This document shows, one piece after another, positions 1 through 5,095 of a stretch of 5,095 bases of DNA; within the stretch, counting starts at the first letter, position 1, and each line of letters starts with the position of its first letter. The DNA is taken from NCBI GenBank assembly GCA_946407055.1, contig CAMJMP010000081.1:1-5095 (forward strand), given 5' to 3'. The notes beneath the pieces were generated by a model, which saw only the letters and a list, made by a program, of their open reading frames with translations, had not been told where the DNA came from and ran no database searches. Made by a program: the position numbers and the translations under genes. The DNA is from an uncultured Mycoplasmatota bacterium. GTDB lineage: Bacteria; Bacillota_I; Bacilli_A; RF39; UBA660.

Positions 1-497
1 TTAATGTTATCTATGGCGTAGGTACAGTATTACTAACTTTAATCCTATATCGTCTTAAAGATTCTGACTATACTAAGATCTTTACTATGTCCTTTATAAC
101 TGGATCAATTATCGAATATACTACAAGTTTTTTAATGGAACATACCTTAGGTTTTATTCCATGGAACTATAGTTCAAAATTCATGAATATTAATGGTCGT
201 ATTTGTTTAGTTTATTCAATCTTCTGGGGCTTCTTAGGAATAGCTTGGATTAAATTAATATATCCATATGCTCAGAAGTTAATAGATAAAACAAATCATA
301 ATATTGGTAAAAAAATGATTTGGGTTTTAACAATCTTTTTAATCTTAGATTATGCTTTAACAATGTGTGCTGTCCACCGTGCTAAAGAGTTTGAAAAAGG
401 TATTGAACCCCAAAATAAATTCGAAACATTCCTAGATGAAAACTTCGGTTTAACATACTTAAATAATATGTATAATAATAGATGGAATAAGAAGTAA
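1..497 (+). CDS. Putative ABC transporter permease-like membrane protein (PF06541/CmpB-like), 5'-truncated by window edge
   Basis: The reading frame is open from the left edge (first whole codon at base 3) to TAA at 495-497, giving 164 visible residues. The ATG at 87 is internal, because the 28 residues before it continue the same protein, including a hydrophobic segment that starts NVIYGVG. Four membrane segments are visible, at about residues 2-18, 29-46, 68-88 and 105-124. Between the second and third lies the most recognisable part, with WNYS (54-57) and NINGRICL (62-69) followed by an aromatic YSIFWG stretch. From memory this pattern is typical of the small integral membrane family named 'putative ABC-transporter type IV' (PF06541). 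No ATP-binding partner is present here, and the transporter role of the family is a database name rather than a demonstrated function. The tail after residue 125 is charged. It ends in a terminator hairpin that includes the stop codon, so it is probably the last gene of its transcript. Confidence 0.8.
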   Translation, partial: NVIYGVGTVLLTLILYRLKDSDYTKIFTMSFITGSIIEYTTSFLMEHTLGFIPWNYSSKFMNINGRICLVYSIFWGFLGIAWIKLIYPYAQKLIDKTNHNIGKKMIWVLTIFLILDYALTMCAVHRAKEFEKGIEPQNKFETFLDENFGLTYLNNMYNNRWNKK

Positions 498-512
498 TTA
501 ATTACTTCTTTT
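489..512 (+). terminator. Probable rho-independent terminator of the CmpB-like gene
   Basis: Bases 489-510 are a perfect 22-base palindrome. It folds as a 9-bp stem (489-497 with 502-510) with a TTAA loop, followed by a short T-rich run broken by C and A (511-517). The stem is AT-rich, with only two G-C pairs, so the terminator may be weak. The stop codon TAA (495-497) lies inside the left arm. A perfect palindrome could also be a protein-binding site, but its position right after a gene and before a new promoter favours termination. Confidence 0.6.
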
Positions 513-515
513 CAT

Positions 516-545
516 TTGACTAAAACCTATATTTTATGGTATAAC
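516..545 (+). promoter_or_regulatory. Sigma-A type promoter for the metal exporter gene (extended -10)
   Basis: The -35 box is TTGACT (516-521, 5 of 6 to consensus) and the -10 box is TATAAC (540-545, 5 of 6), with an 18-base spacer. A TG at 537-538 precedes the -10 by one base, making an extended -10. Transcription would start near base 552, leaving a leader of about 20 bases, too short for a riboswitch. The ten bases TATGGTATAA recur at the ATPase promoter. Confidence 0.72.
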
Positions 546-557
546 CTTAACTAGTAC

Positions 558-563
558 AAAGGA
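558..563 (+). promoter_or_regulatory. Ribosome binding site that fixes the TTG start at 573
   Basis: AAAGGA (558-563) lies 9 bases before TTG at 573. An ATG directly abuts it at 564, but that frame reads ATG-ATT-TAA and stops at once, in the same frame as the gene. The site therefore supports TTG as the real initiation codon. Confidence 0.7.
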
Positions 564-572
564 ATGATTTAA

Positions 573-1415
573 TTGAAAGATGTATTATTAGATACTTTAT
601 TAGATAGTGCAAAACTAGTACCATTTTTATTTTTCGCTTTCTTAATAATTGAATGGTTAGAACGTAAATTAAATAAGAAAACTGAAAAAGCAATTAGTAA
701 ATCTGGTAAGCTAGGACCAATCTTTGGTAGTGCTTTAGGTATCATACCTCAATGTGGTTTTGGTGTAGTTGCTACTAATCTTTATATAACTAGAATTATT
801 TCATTAGGAACTTTATTCTCAGTTTATTTATCTACTAGTGATGAGATGTTACCAGTATTACTATCTGAGAAAGCACCAATCGATTTGATAATTAAAATAC
901 TAGCTATTAAATTTGTTGTAGGTATTATTTATGGTTTTATAATTGATTTCATTTTACGTAGAAAAGAAAAGATTAAAATTCATGAATTATGTGATGATGA
1001 ACATTGTCATTGTGAAGAAGATGGTATTCTTAAATCAAGTATCATTCACACTTTAAAAACAATTGCTTTCATCTTTGTTATAACATTTATTTTAAATACC
1101 TTATTTGAATTCTATGGTGAAGCTTACTTATCTAAGATCTTCTTAAAAGATTCTTTATTCGCTCCATTCGTATCAAGTTTAATTGGTTTAATACCAAACT
1201 GTGGAGCAAGTGTTATGATTACTGAATTATACTTAAATGGAGCATTCAGTTTCGCAACTTTAATAGGTGGCTTACTAACAGGTAGTGGAATTTCCTTAAT
1301 CGTTCTATTTAAATCAAATAAAAACTTAAAAGAAAATCTATTTATCGTATTAACTTTATATTTATTAGGTGCTATAACAGGTGTTGCTATCGAATTAATC
1401 ATGATGTGCATCTAG
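573..1415 (+). CDS. Putative 10TM heavy-metal/manganese exporter (ArsP_2-like)
   Basis: This is a 280-residue, very hydrophobic inner-membrane protein, probably a divalent-metal or metalloid exporter. It is built as two similar halves. Residues 51-91 carry IPQCG (58-62) followed by V, T, LY and TL; residues 200-240 carry IPNCG (207-211) with the same following pattern, offset by 149 residues. Such paired Pro-x-Cys-Gly motifs in re-entrant or membrane segments match, from memory, the 'putative 10TM heavy-metal exporter' family (PF11449), often annotated as arsenic efflux or putative manganese transporter. Between the halves is a hydrophilic loop with a Cys/His/acid cluster at 137-150 (H137, C140, H144, C145, H146, C147 plus D/E), a likely metal-binding loop. 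The start is TTG, because an in-frame TAA directly precedes it and AAAGGA sits 9 bases upstream. It has its own promoter, and a terminator follows at 1444-1477. A P-type cation ATPase lies downstream, consistent with cation homeostasis. The actual substrate cannot be told from the sequence. Confidence 0.75.
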   Translation: MKDVLLDTLLDSAKLVPFLFFAFLIIEWLERKLNKKTEKAISKSGKLGPIFGSALGIIPQCGFGVVATNLYITRIISLGTLFSVYLSTSDEMLPVLLSEKAPIDLIIKILAIKFVVGIIYGFIIDFILRRKEKIKIHELCDDEHCHCEEDGILKSSIIHTLKTIAFIFVITFILNTLFEFYGEAYLSKIFLKDSLFAPFVSSLIGLIPNCGASVMITELYLNGAFSFATLIGGLLTGSGISLIVLFKSNKNLKENLFIVLTLYLLGAITGVAIELIMMCI

Positions 1416-1441
1416 AAATTTAACCAAAAATATGGTATAAT
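1413..1441 (+). promoter_or_regulatory. Extended -10 promoter for the P-type ATPase gene
   Basis: A perfect -10 TATAAT (1436-1441) is preceded by TG at 1433-1434, one base away, giving a consensus TGnTATAAT. A weaker -35, TAGAAA (1413-1418, 4 of 6), lies 17 bases upstream and overlaps the TAG stop codon of the exporter gene. The predicted start is about 1448-1449, inside the left arm of the hairpin at 1444-1470. TATGGTATAA (1431-1440) is identical to 535-544 in the exporter promoter. Confidence 0.72.
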
Positions 1442-1443
1442 AT

Positions 1444-1477
1444 GACTTGTAAAAGAGAAGACTACAAGTCTTTTTTT
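1444..1477 (+). terminator. Rho-independent terminator of the exporter gene, overlapping the ATPase start region
   Basis: GACTTGTA (1444-1451) pairs perfectly with TACAAGTC (1463-1470) across an 11-base loop, followed by seven Ts (1471-1477). An alternative hairpin uses part of the same sequence: AAGACT (1458-1463) with AGTCTT (1467-1472) and a 3-base ACA loop, extendable by further A-U and G-U pairs and also running into the T tract. The two structures exclude each other. Only the second could form fully in RNA that starts at the promoter just upstream. Confidence 0.78.
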
Positions 1478-1490
1478 ATGAGGAGTAATA

Positions 1491-4100
1491 ATGAAAAACA
1501 AATATTATGCATTTACAAAAGAAGAAACATTAAATGAGTTAGGTTCTAGTTCCAATGGTCTAACGAATAAAGAAGCTAAAAATCGTTTAGTTAAAAACGG
1601 ACCAAATGAACTACCTAAAATGAAGAAGGATAGTATATTTACTATATTTCTAAAAGGATTCACTGATCCAATGGAAATAATACTAATAATTACTGTCATC
1701 TTATCTTTAATAATAGGTGAAATGGTTGATGCTATCACCTTATCTATTATCATTTTAGTTGATGTTATCATCGGAACTATTGAAGAATGGCGTGCTCGTA
1801 AAGATGCCGAAAGTTTACTTAACATGATTAAGGTTAAAGCTCGTGTTATACGTGATGGCAGAGAACTAGAAATCGAAGCAAGAGATTTAGTTGTTGGTGA
1901 TATTATTGCTTTAGAAAGTGGTACTAAGATTAGTGCTGATGCTCGTATAATCGATTGCCATAATTTCCAAGTAGATGAATCTGCTTTAACAGGTGAAAGT
2001 GTTGGTGTTTTAAAAAATGCCAATAAACTTCGTGAGGATATTTCCTTAGCCGAAAGAAAGAACATGATCTATGCTGGTACATCAGTTATTACTGGTCGTG
2101 CTAAAGCAGTTGTCGTAGCAACAGCTCTAGATACTGAAATAGGTAAGATAGCAGAGAAGGTAACTAATACTGAAGAAGAAAAATCACCACTTACTATTCG
2201 TACAGAGAAATTCTCTAAACAAATAAGTGTCATGATTATCTTTATTGCTTTAATTATTTCTATCGTCTTATACGCTAGAGATTATTCAACAAGTGCTATC
2301 TTCTTAAATGTTATTGCTCTTTCTGTTTCAGCAATGCCTGAAGGATTAGGTCTTGCACTAACAATGGCTTTAACTATTGCTTCTAAACGTATGGCTAAGA
2401 AGAATGTTATTGTTAAAAAATTAAACTCTGTAGAATCATTAGGTAGTTGTACAGTTATTGCTTCAGACAAGACTGGTACTTTAACAGTTAATGAACAAAC
2501 AGCTCGTATGATTGTTGCAGCAGATGGTGCTAGATATGAAATAACTGGTACTGGTTATAATGATGAAGGTAAAGTAATTCCTATTGGCAATGCTCCAATG
2601 GATAAAGCTAAAGAACTTGCTTACTTAGGATATATCAATAATGAAGCACATTTAGAACATGATGAAGGTGAATGGCGTTCATTTGGTGACTCAATTGATA
2701 TTGCTTTCTTAAGTCTAGCTAAAAAATTACATGCTGAAAAGAATGTAACTTTAATTGAAGAAATACCATATGAATCTGAAAATCAATATTCAGCAGTCTT
2801 CTATGAGAAGAATGGAAAGACATATTGTACAGTAAAAGGTTCTTTAGAAAAAGTAATGGGATTCTCTCAAGAAAAAGAATCATATAAAAAACAAAATATA
2901 GAATTAACTAGCCAAGGTTATCGTGTAATAGCTATAGCTGACGGAGAAGTAAAAGGTACTACTAAAGAAGATATCAAAAAGCTTAATTTTATCGGCATGG
3001 TGGCTTTTATTGATCCAATAAGAGAAGAAGTCAAAGCTTCCATAAAAGAGTGCCTAAGCGCCGGAATTAAGGTAATAATGGTAACTGGTGACCACCCTCT
3101 AACAGCAGGAGCTATTGGTAAAGAATTAGGACTATGTTCTAGTGATGATGAAATAGCAACTGGTAAAGATGTTGAAAAATATCGTGGTCTAGGTGAAAAA
3201 GAATTTGATAACTTTGTAAGTCATATCAAAGTCTTCTCACGTGTAACACCTATGGATAAATTAGATATCGTTAATTCATTAAAGAGACAAGGTGAATTCG
3301 TAGCAGTAACAGGTGATGGTGTTAATGATGCCCCAGCTATTAAATCTGCTAATATTGGTATCGCTATGGGTAGTGGAACAGATGTTGCTAAAGAAACAGC
3401 ATCTATGATTATTACAGATGATAACTTTACTTCTATTGTAGAAGGAGTTAAAGAAGGAAGAACAGCATATAGTAATATTAGAAAAGTAGTTCTATTCTTA
3501 TTAGGTTGTGGTTTATCAGAAGTAGCATTCTTCGTTCTAGCTATAGCATTTGGTTATGATATTCCATTAGTAGCTATTCAATTACTATGGTTAAATATTG
3601 TAACTGATGGTCTACAAGATATTGCTTTATCTTTTGAAAAAGGTGAAAAAAATATCATGAGACAAAAACCACGTAGTACAAAAGAATCTTTATTCTCTAA
3701 AGATTTAATAATTGAAATAGTAATACTTGGTTTAACAATCACAGGAATAGTATTTGGTACATGGGTATACTTAATGAAGAATAACTATGATTTAATAGAA
3801 GCTCGTTCAATTGTTATGATGTTAATGGTATTCATTCAAAATATTAATGTTTTAAATTGTCGTAGTGAAAGACGTTCTATTTTTAGAACTCCATTAAATA
3901 CTAATCCATTAATATTTGCAACTATTATGGGATCTATCGGCTTACAATTAGTAATGTCAGGAATTCCTATAACAGCTAAGTTCTTAAATGTAGTTCCATT
4001 ATCATTTAAAACAATCTTCATTTTGTTCGGTTTATCATTAATTATTATTGTTGTATTTGAAATTTATAAATATATTGCTAGAAGAATAAAGAAAGACTAA
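1491..4100 (+). CDS. Cation-transporting P-type ATPase, P2 (SERCA/PMCA-like) class, probable Ca2+ or Mn2+ exporter
   Basis: This full-length 869-residue ATP-driven cation pump of the cytoplasmic membrane has the usual size for bacterial P2 ATPases. In order: an N-terminal cation-ATPase domain (about 1-55), M1-M2 (about 61-99), the actuator domain with TGES (167-170), M3-M4 (about 245-292) with PEGL (283-286), the phosphorylation motif DKTGTLT (D326 takes the phosphate), a nucleotide-binding domain with KGS (449-451), TGD at 532-534, the hinge TGDGVNDAP (607-615), and six C-terminal membrane segments up to about 862. Ion-site residues keep E284 (SERCA E309), E677 (E771), N702, T705 and D706 (N796, T799, D800). 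By my alignment G674 replaces N768, Q783 replaces E908, and G287 replaces the second Pro of PEGLP. This favours a Ca2+-type pump with altered or reduced stoichiometry, though Mn2+ or another cation is possible. The start is ATG with AGGAG (1481-1485) 5 bases upstream. It has its own promoter, and a terminator overlaps its 3' end. The heavy-metal exporter upstream supports a cation-efflux role. Confidence 0.93.
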   Translation: MKNKYYAFTKEETLNELGSSSNGLTNKEAKNRLVKNGPNELPKMKKDSIFTIFLKGFTDPMEIILIITVILSLIIGEMVDAITLSIIILVDVIIGTIEEWRARKDAESLLNMIKVKARVIRDGRELEIEARDLVVGDIIALESGTKISADARIIDCHNFQVDESALTGESVGVLKNANKLREDISLAERKNMIYAGTSVITGRAKAVVVATALDTEIGKIAEKVTNTEEEKSPLTIRTEKFSKQISVMIIFIALIISIVLYARDYSTSAIFLNVIALSVSAMPEGLGLALTMALTIASKRMAKKNVIVKKLNSVESLGSCTVIASDKTGTLTVNEQTARMIVAADGARYEITGTGYNDEGKVIPIGNAPMDKAKELAYLGYINNEAHLEHDEGEWRSFGDSIDIAFLSLAKKLHAEKNVTLIEEIPYESENQYSAVFYEKNGKTYCTVKGSLEKVMGFSQEKESYKKQNIELTSQGYRVIAIADGEVKGTTKEDIKKLNFIGMVAFIDPIREEVKASIKECLSAGIKVIMVTGDHPLTAGAIGKELGLCSSDDEIATGKDVEKYRGLGEKEFDNFVSHIKVFSRVTPMDKLDIVNSLKRQGEFVAVTGDGVNDAPAIKSANIGIAMGSGTDVAKETASMIITDDNFTSIVEGVKEGRTAYSNIRKVVLFLLGCGLSEVAFFVLAIAFGYDIPLVAIQLLWLNIVTDGLQDIALSFEKGEKNIMRQKPRSTKESLFSKDLIIEIVILGLTITGIVFGTWVYLMKNNYDLIEARSIVMMLMVFIQNINVLNCRSERRSIFRTPLNTNPLIFATIMGSIGLQLVMSGIPITAKFLNVVPLSFKTIFILFGLSLIIIVVFEIYKYIARRIKKD

Positions 4101-4115
4101 GTCTTTCTTTTTTTT
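4088..4115 (+). terminator. Strong rho-independent terminator of the ATPase gene
   Basis: AAAGAAAGAC (4088-4097) pairs perfectly with GTCTTTCTTT (4101-4110), and the T run covers 4108-4115. The three-base loop is exactly the stop codon TAA (4098-4100), so the left arm is the last coding sequence of the ATPase (codons for the IKKD end). Confidence 0.87.
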
Positions 4116-4124
4116 GAATAATAT

Positions 4125-4132
4125 TATATTAT
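4125..4132 (+). promoter_or_regulatory. Possible -10 region for the lipoprotein gene
   Basis: After the ATPase terminator, an AT-only stretch holds TATATT (4125-4130) and TATTAT (4127-4132), each 5 of 6 to TATAAT. No good -35 lies at the right distance; the T-rich run before it could act as an upstream element. TTGAAT (4114-4119) resembles a -35 but has no good -10 at 16-18 bases. A promoter is expected here because the preceding terminator looks strong, but its exact position is uncertain. Confidence 0.3.
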
Positions 4133-4154
4133 TAATTTAGAAAGAAGAATTCCA

Positions 4155-4913
4155 ATGAAAAAGAAAATTATCATTATAACAATCTTATTATTTTTACTAG
4201 TAGGTTGTGGAAAGAATGTTGAAAAAATAGAAAGTAAAGCAGAACGTGATGTTAAGAATGAATTACTAAATGTTGAAAATATTAGTAATGAAAAAATAAA
4301 AGAATCTTTAGATTATATTTCTAAATACATAGAAGATATGAGAAAGACTAATGGTAACTACGGAGCTTTATATAAACATGTTTATAAAATAAACACTATT
4401 TGTGAAAAGAACTCATCTCTTAAAACTAATAAAGTCTGCCAAGTAGGTAAATTATCTACAACGTATATTGATAATCGCAAGAAAAAAGATTTAGAAGAAA
4501 TAAGATCTTTATTAAAAGAAATAGAGAATAGTAATGAAATAAATTCTTTATTAGATATTTATCATTCAACAGTTAGCTATAAATCTAATTTAGAAGAAGT
4601 TCAAAAAAAGATTCTTAATGAATCTAAAACAGAAGGATTTATTACTAAAGAACAAATAACTAAAGCTGCAGATTATATCTTAGCTAATTATTCAAAACCA
4701 TTTTCTAATTCTGAAGTATTATATAAAATGACATACTATACTGAATATTTATCTAAAGTAGGTAGTATGAAAAAAGAAAATGAATTAATTATTTTCTCTA
4801 ACTTAGTTAAAAAATATATGACTACCTTAGATGAAAGAGATAAACAAAATATCGAAAGTAAAGTTAACGGTATTGAAGGAAAGAAAGAACAATTGATTAA
4901 AGACTTATTATAG
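4155..4913 (+). CDS. Lipoprotein of unknown function with probable internal duplication
   Basis: This 252-residue protein has a clear lipoprotein signal: MKKK, a hydrophobic core (5-16) and the lipobox LVGC, with Cys18 as the lipidated residue. The mature protein would sit on the outer face of the cytoplasmic membrane. It is highly charged, rich in Lys, Glu and Asn, and looks almost wholly alpha-helical. Two stretches resemble each other: DYI (53-55), LYK (72-74) and D106-x-R108 in the first, and DYI (173-175), LYK (189-191) and D226-x-R228 in the second, with first and last elements offset by 120 residues each. This suggests two copies of a helical domain joined by a linker around 130-160. 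The first copy has two cysteines (C83, C95) that could form a disulfide; the second has none. I do not recognise the family. The start is ATG after AAAGAAG (4141-4147), a weak Shine-Dalgarno site. The next gene begins 9 bases after the stop, so the two are probably co-transcribed. Confidence 0.85.
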   Translation: MKKKIIIITILLFLLVGCGKNVEKIESKAERDVKNELLNVENISNEKIKESLDYISKYIEDMRKTNGNYGALYKHVYKINTICEKNSSLKTNKVCQVGKLSTTYIDNRKKKDLEEIRSLLKEIENSNEINSLLDIYHSTVSYKSNLEEVQKKILNESKTEGFITKEQITKAADYILANYSKPFSNSEVLYKMTYYTEYLSKVGSMKKENELIIFSNLVKKYMTTLDERDKQNIESKVNGIEGKKEQLIKDLL

Positions 4914-4918
4914 AGGTG
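4912..4918 (+). promoter_or_regulatory. Ribosome binding site for the last gene, overlapping the lipoprotein stop codon
   Basis: AGAGGTG (4912-4918) is a good Shine-Dalgarno match 4 bases before ATG at 4923, and it overlaps the TAG stop (4911-4913) of the lipoprotein gene. This arrangement supports translation of the next gene from the same mRNA, possibly with coupling. Confidence 0.7.
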
Positions 4919-4922
4919 TCTT

Positions 4923-5095
4923 ATGAATGATATAAGAATTCAAGCTAAGAAAGTGTTAAGAAGCTTTTTTATAGTACTCTTAATTATCATCTTTACTTTA
5001 TTAGTATTATTTCTTATGAAAAAATTTAAACTAATAAATAAAAAGTATTACACTGCTCGTGATTTTAATATTAAAACTGTTTATAGTAATATTGA
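4923..5095 (+). CDS. N-terminal part of a membrane-anchored protein, 3'-truncated by window edge
   Basis: An open frame of 57 whole codons starts at ATG 4923 and runs off the right edge. The first 13 residues are basic (R5, K9, K10, R13). A hydrophobic segment of about 18 residues follows (14-32), then a lysine-rich stretch (33-41) and the start of a further domain (YYTARDFNIKTV at 42-53). This is a typical N-terminal signal anchor, with the rest probably outside the cell; there is no lipobox. The good ribosome binding site, the 9-base gap to the lipoprotein gene and the unbroken frame make it a real gene despite its short visible length. The ARDFNI...S.I pattern after the anchor faintly recalls Bacillota DUF1287 proteins, but that is only a recollection, and the diagnostic domain would lie outside the window. 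The function is unknown. Confidence 0.78.
   Translation, partial: MNDIRIQAKKVLRSFFIVLLIIIFTLLVLFLMKKFKLINKKYYTARDFNIKTVYSNI

Noticed and set aside
87..497. ATG at 87 as the start of a complete small gene
   Set aside because: The frame is open to the window edge, and the upstream residues form a further membrane segment of the same protein family. No Shine-Dalgarno site precedes 87.
564..572. ATG at 564 as the start of the exporter gene
   Set aside because: It is followed in frame by ATT and TAA and directly abuts the AAAGGA site, so it cannot start the protein.
546..572. Mn2+ (yybP-ykoY) riboswitch before the exporter gene
   Set aside because: The predicted leader is only about 20 bases, far too short for that riboswitch. 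The ATPase leader (about 43 bases) is also too short.
1124..1411. Open frame of 95 codons on the minus strand opposite the exporter gene
   Set aside because: It is antisense to conserved membrane segments of the exporter, with no recognisable protein features.
1478..1537. ATG at 1478 as an upstream overlapping small ORF (19 codons)
   Set aside because: It is preceded only by the T run, with no ribosome binding site, and is out of frame with the ATPase gene, whose own AGGAG site lies inside it.
1505..2065. Open frame of 186 codons on the minus strand opposite the ATPase gene
   Set aside because: It lies wholly inside a certain P-type ATPase gene, its protein is Ser/Ile-rich low-complexity sequence typical of an antisense shadow, and no promoter or ribosome site was seen for it.
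2282..2470. Short minus-strand open frame within the ATPase gene (similarly at 3836-4021)
   Set aside because: Both are shadows of conserved coding sequence.
1..5095. Mobile element, defence system, CRISPR array or structural RNA gene
   Set aside because: No transposase, integrase, nuclease, spaced direct repeats or tRNA/rRNA-like stretch was seen. The gaps between genes are 75 bases or less and are explained by promoters and terminators.
1..5095. Alternative genetic code (UGA=Trp), given the AT-rich genome
   Set aside because: The Trp codons checked are TGG, and no internal TGA occurs in any real gene.

Overview
The window is AT-rich (by eye around 30% GC), with all genes on the + strand and short gaps between them. 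Shine-Dalgarno sites, a TTG start, a lipoprotein signal and U-tract terminators point to a low-GC Gram-positive bacterium (Bacillota/Bacilli, plausibly an uncultured gut lineage). All four Trp codons checked in the first gene are TGG, no reading frame contains an internal TGA, and the four visible stops are TAA or TAG. This fits the standard bacterial code and argues against a UGA=Trp mollicute.

Layout: (1) 1-497, the 3' part of a small multi-pass membrane protein of the family called 'putative ABC transporter permease' (PF06541/CmpB-like), with a terminator folding over its stop codon. (2) 573-1415, a 280-residue membrane protein resembling the 10TM heavy-metal/manganese exporter family (ArsP_2-like), with its own extended -10 promoter and a TTG start. 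(3) 1491-4100, a full-length P-type cation ATPase of the P2 (SERCA/PMCA-like) class, whose promoter sits directly against, and partly within, the terminator of the preceding gene. (4) 4155-4913, a lipoprotein of unknown function with a probable internal duplication. (5) 4923-5095, the start of a membrane-anchored protein that runs off the right edge, 9 bases after gene 4 and probably co-transcribed with it.

Genes 2 and 3 together suggest divalent-cation export or homeostasis (Mn2+, Ca2+ or a related ion). They look like separate transcription units driven by near-identical promoters (both contain TATGGTATAA). Genes 4 and 5 form an envelope-protein pair with no visible link to metal transport. 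There is no intergenic stretch over 75 bases, and I see no tRNA, rRNA, CRISPR array, insertion sequence or recognisable riboswitch. I did not find a convincing undescribed system. The most interesting points are the promoter/terminator overlap at 1413-1477, the altered ion-site residues of the ATPase, and the duplicated unknown lipoprotein.
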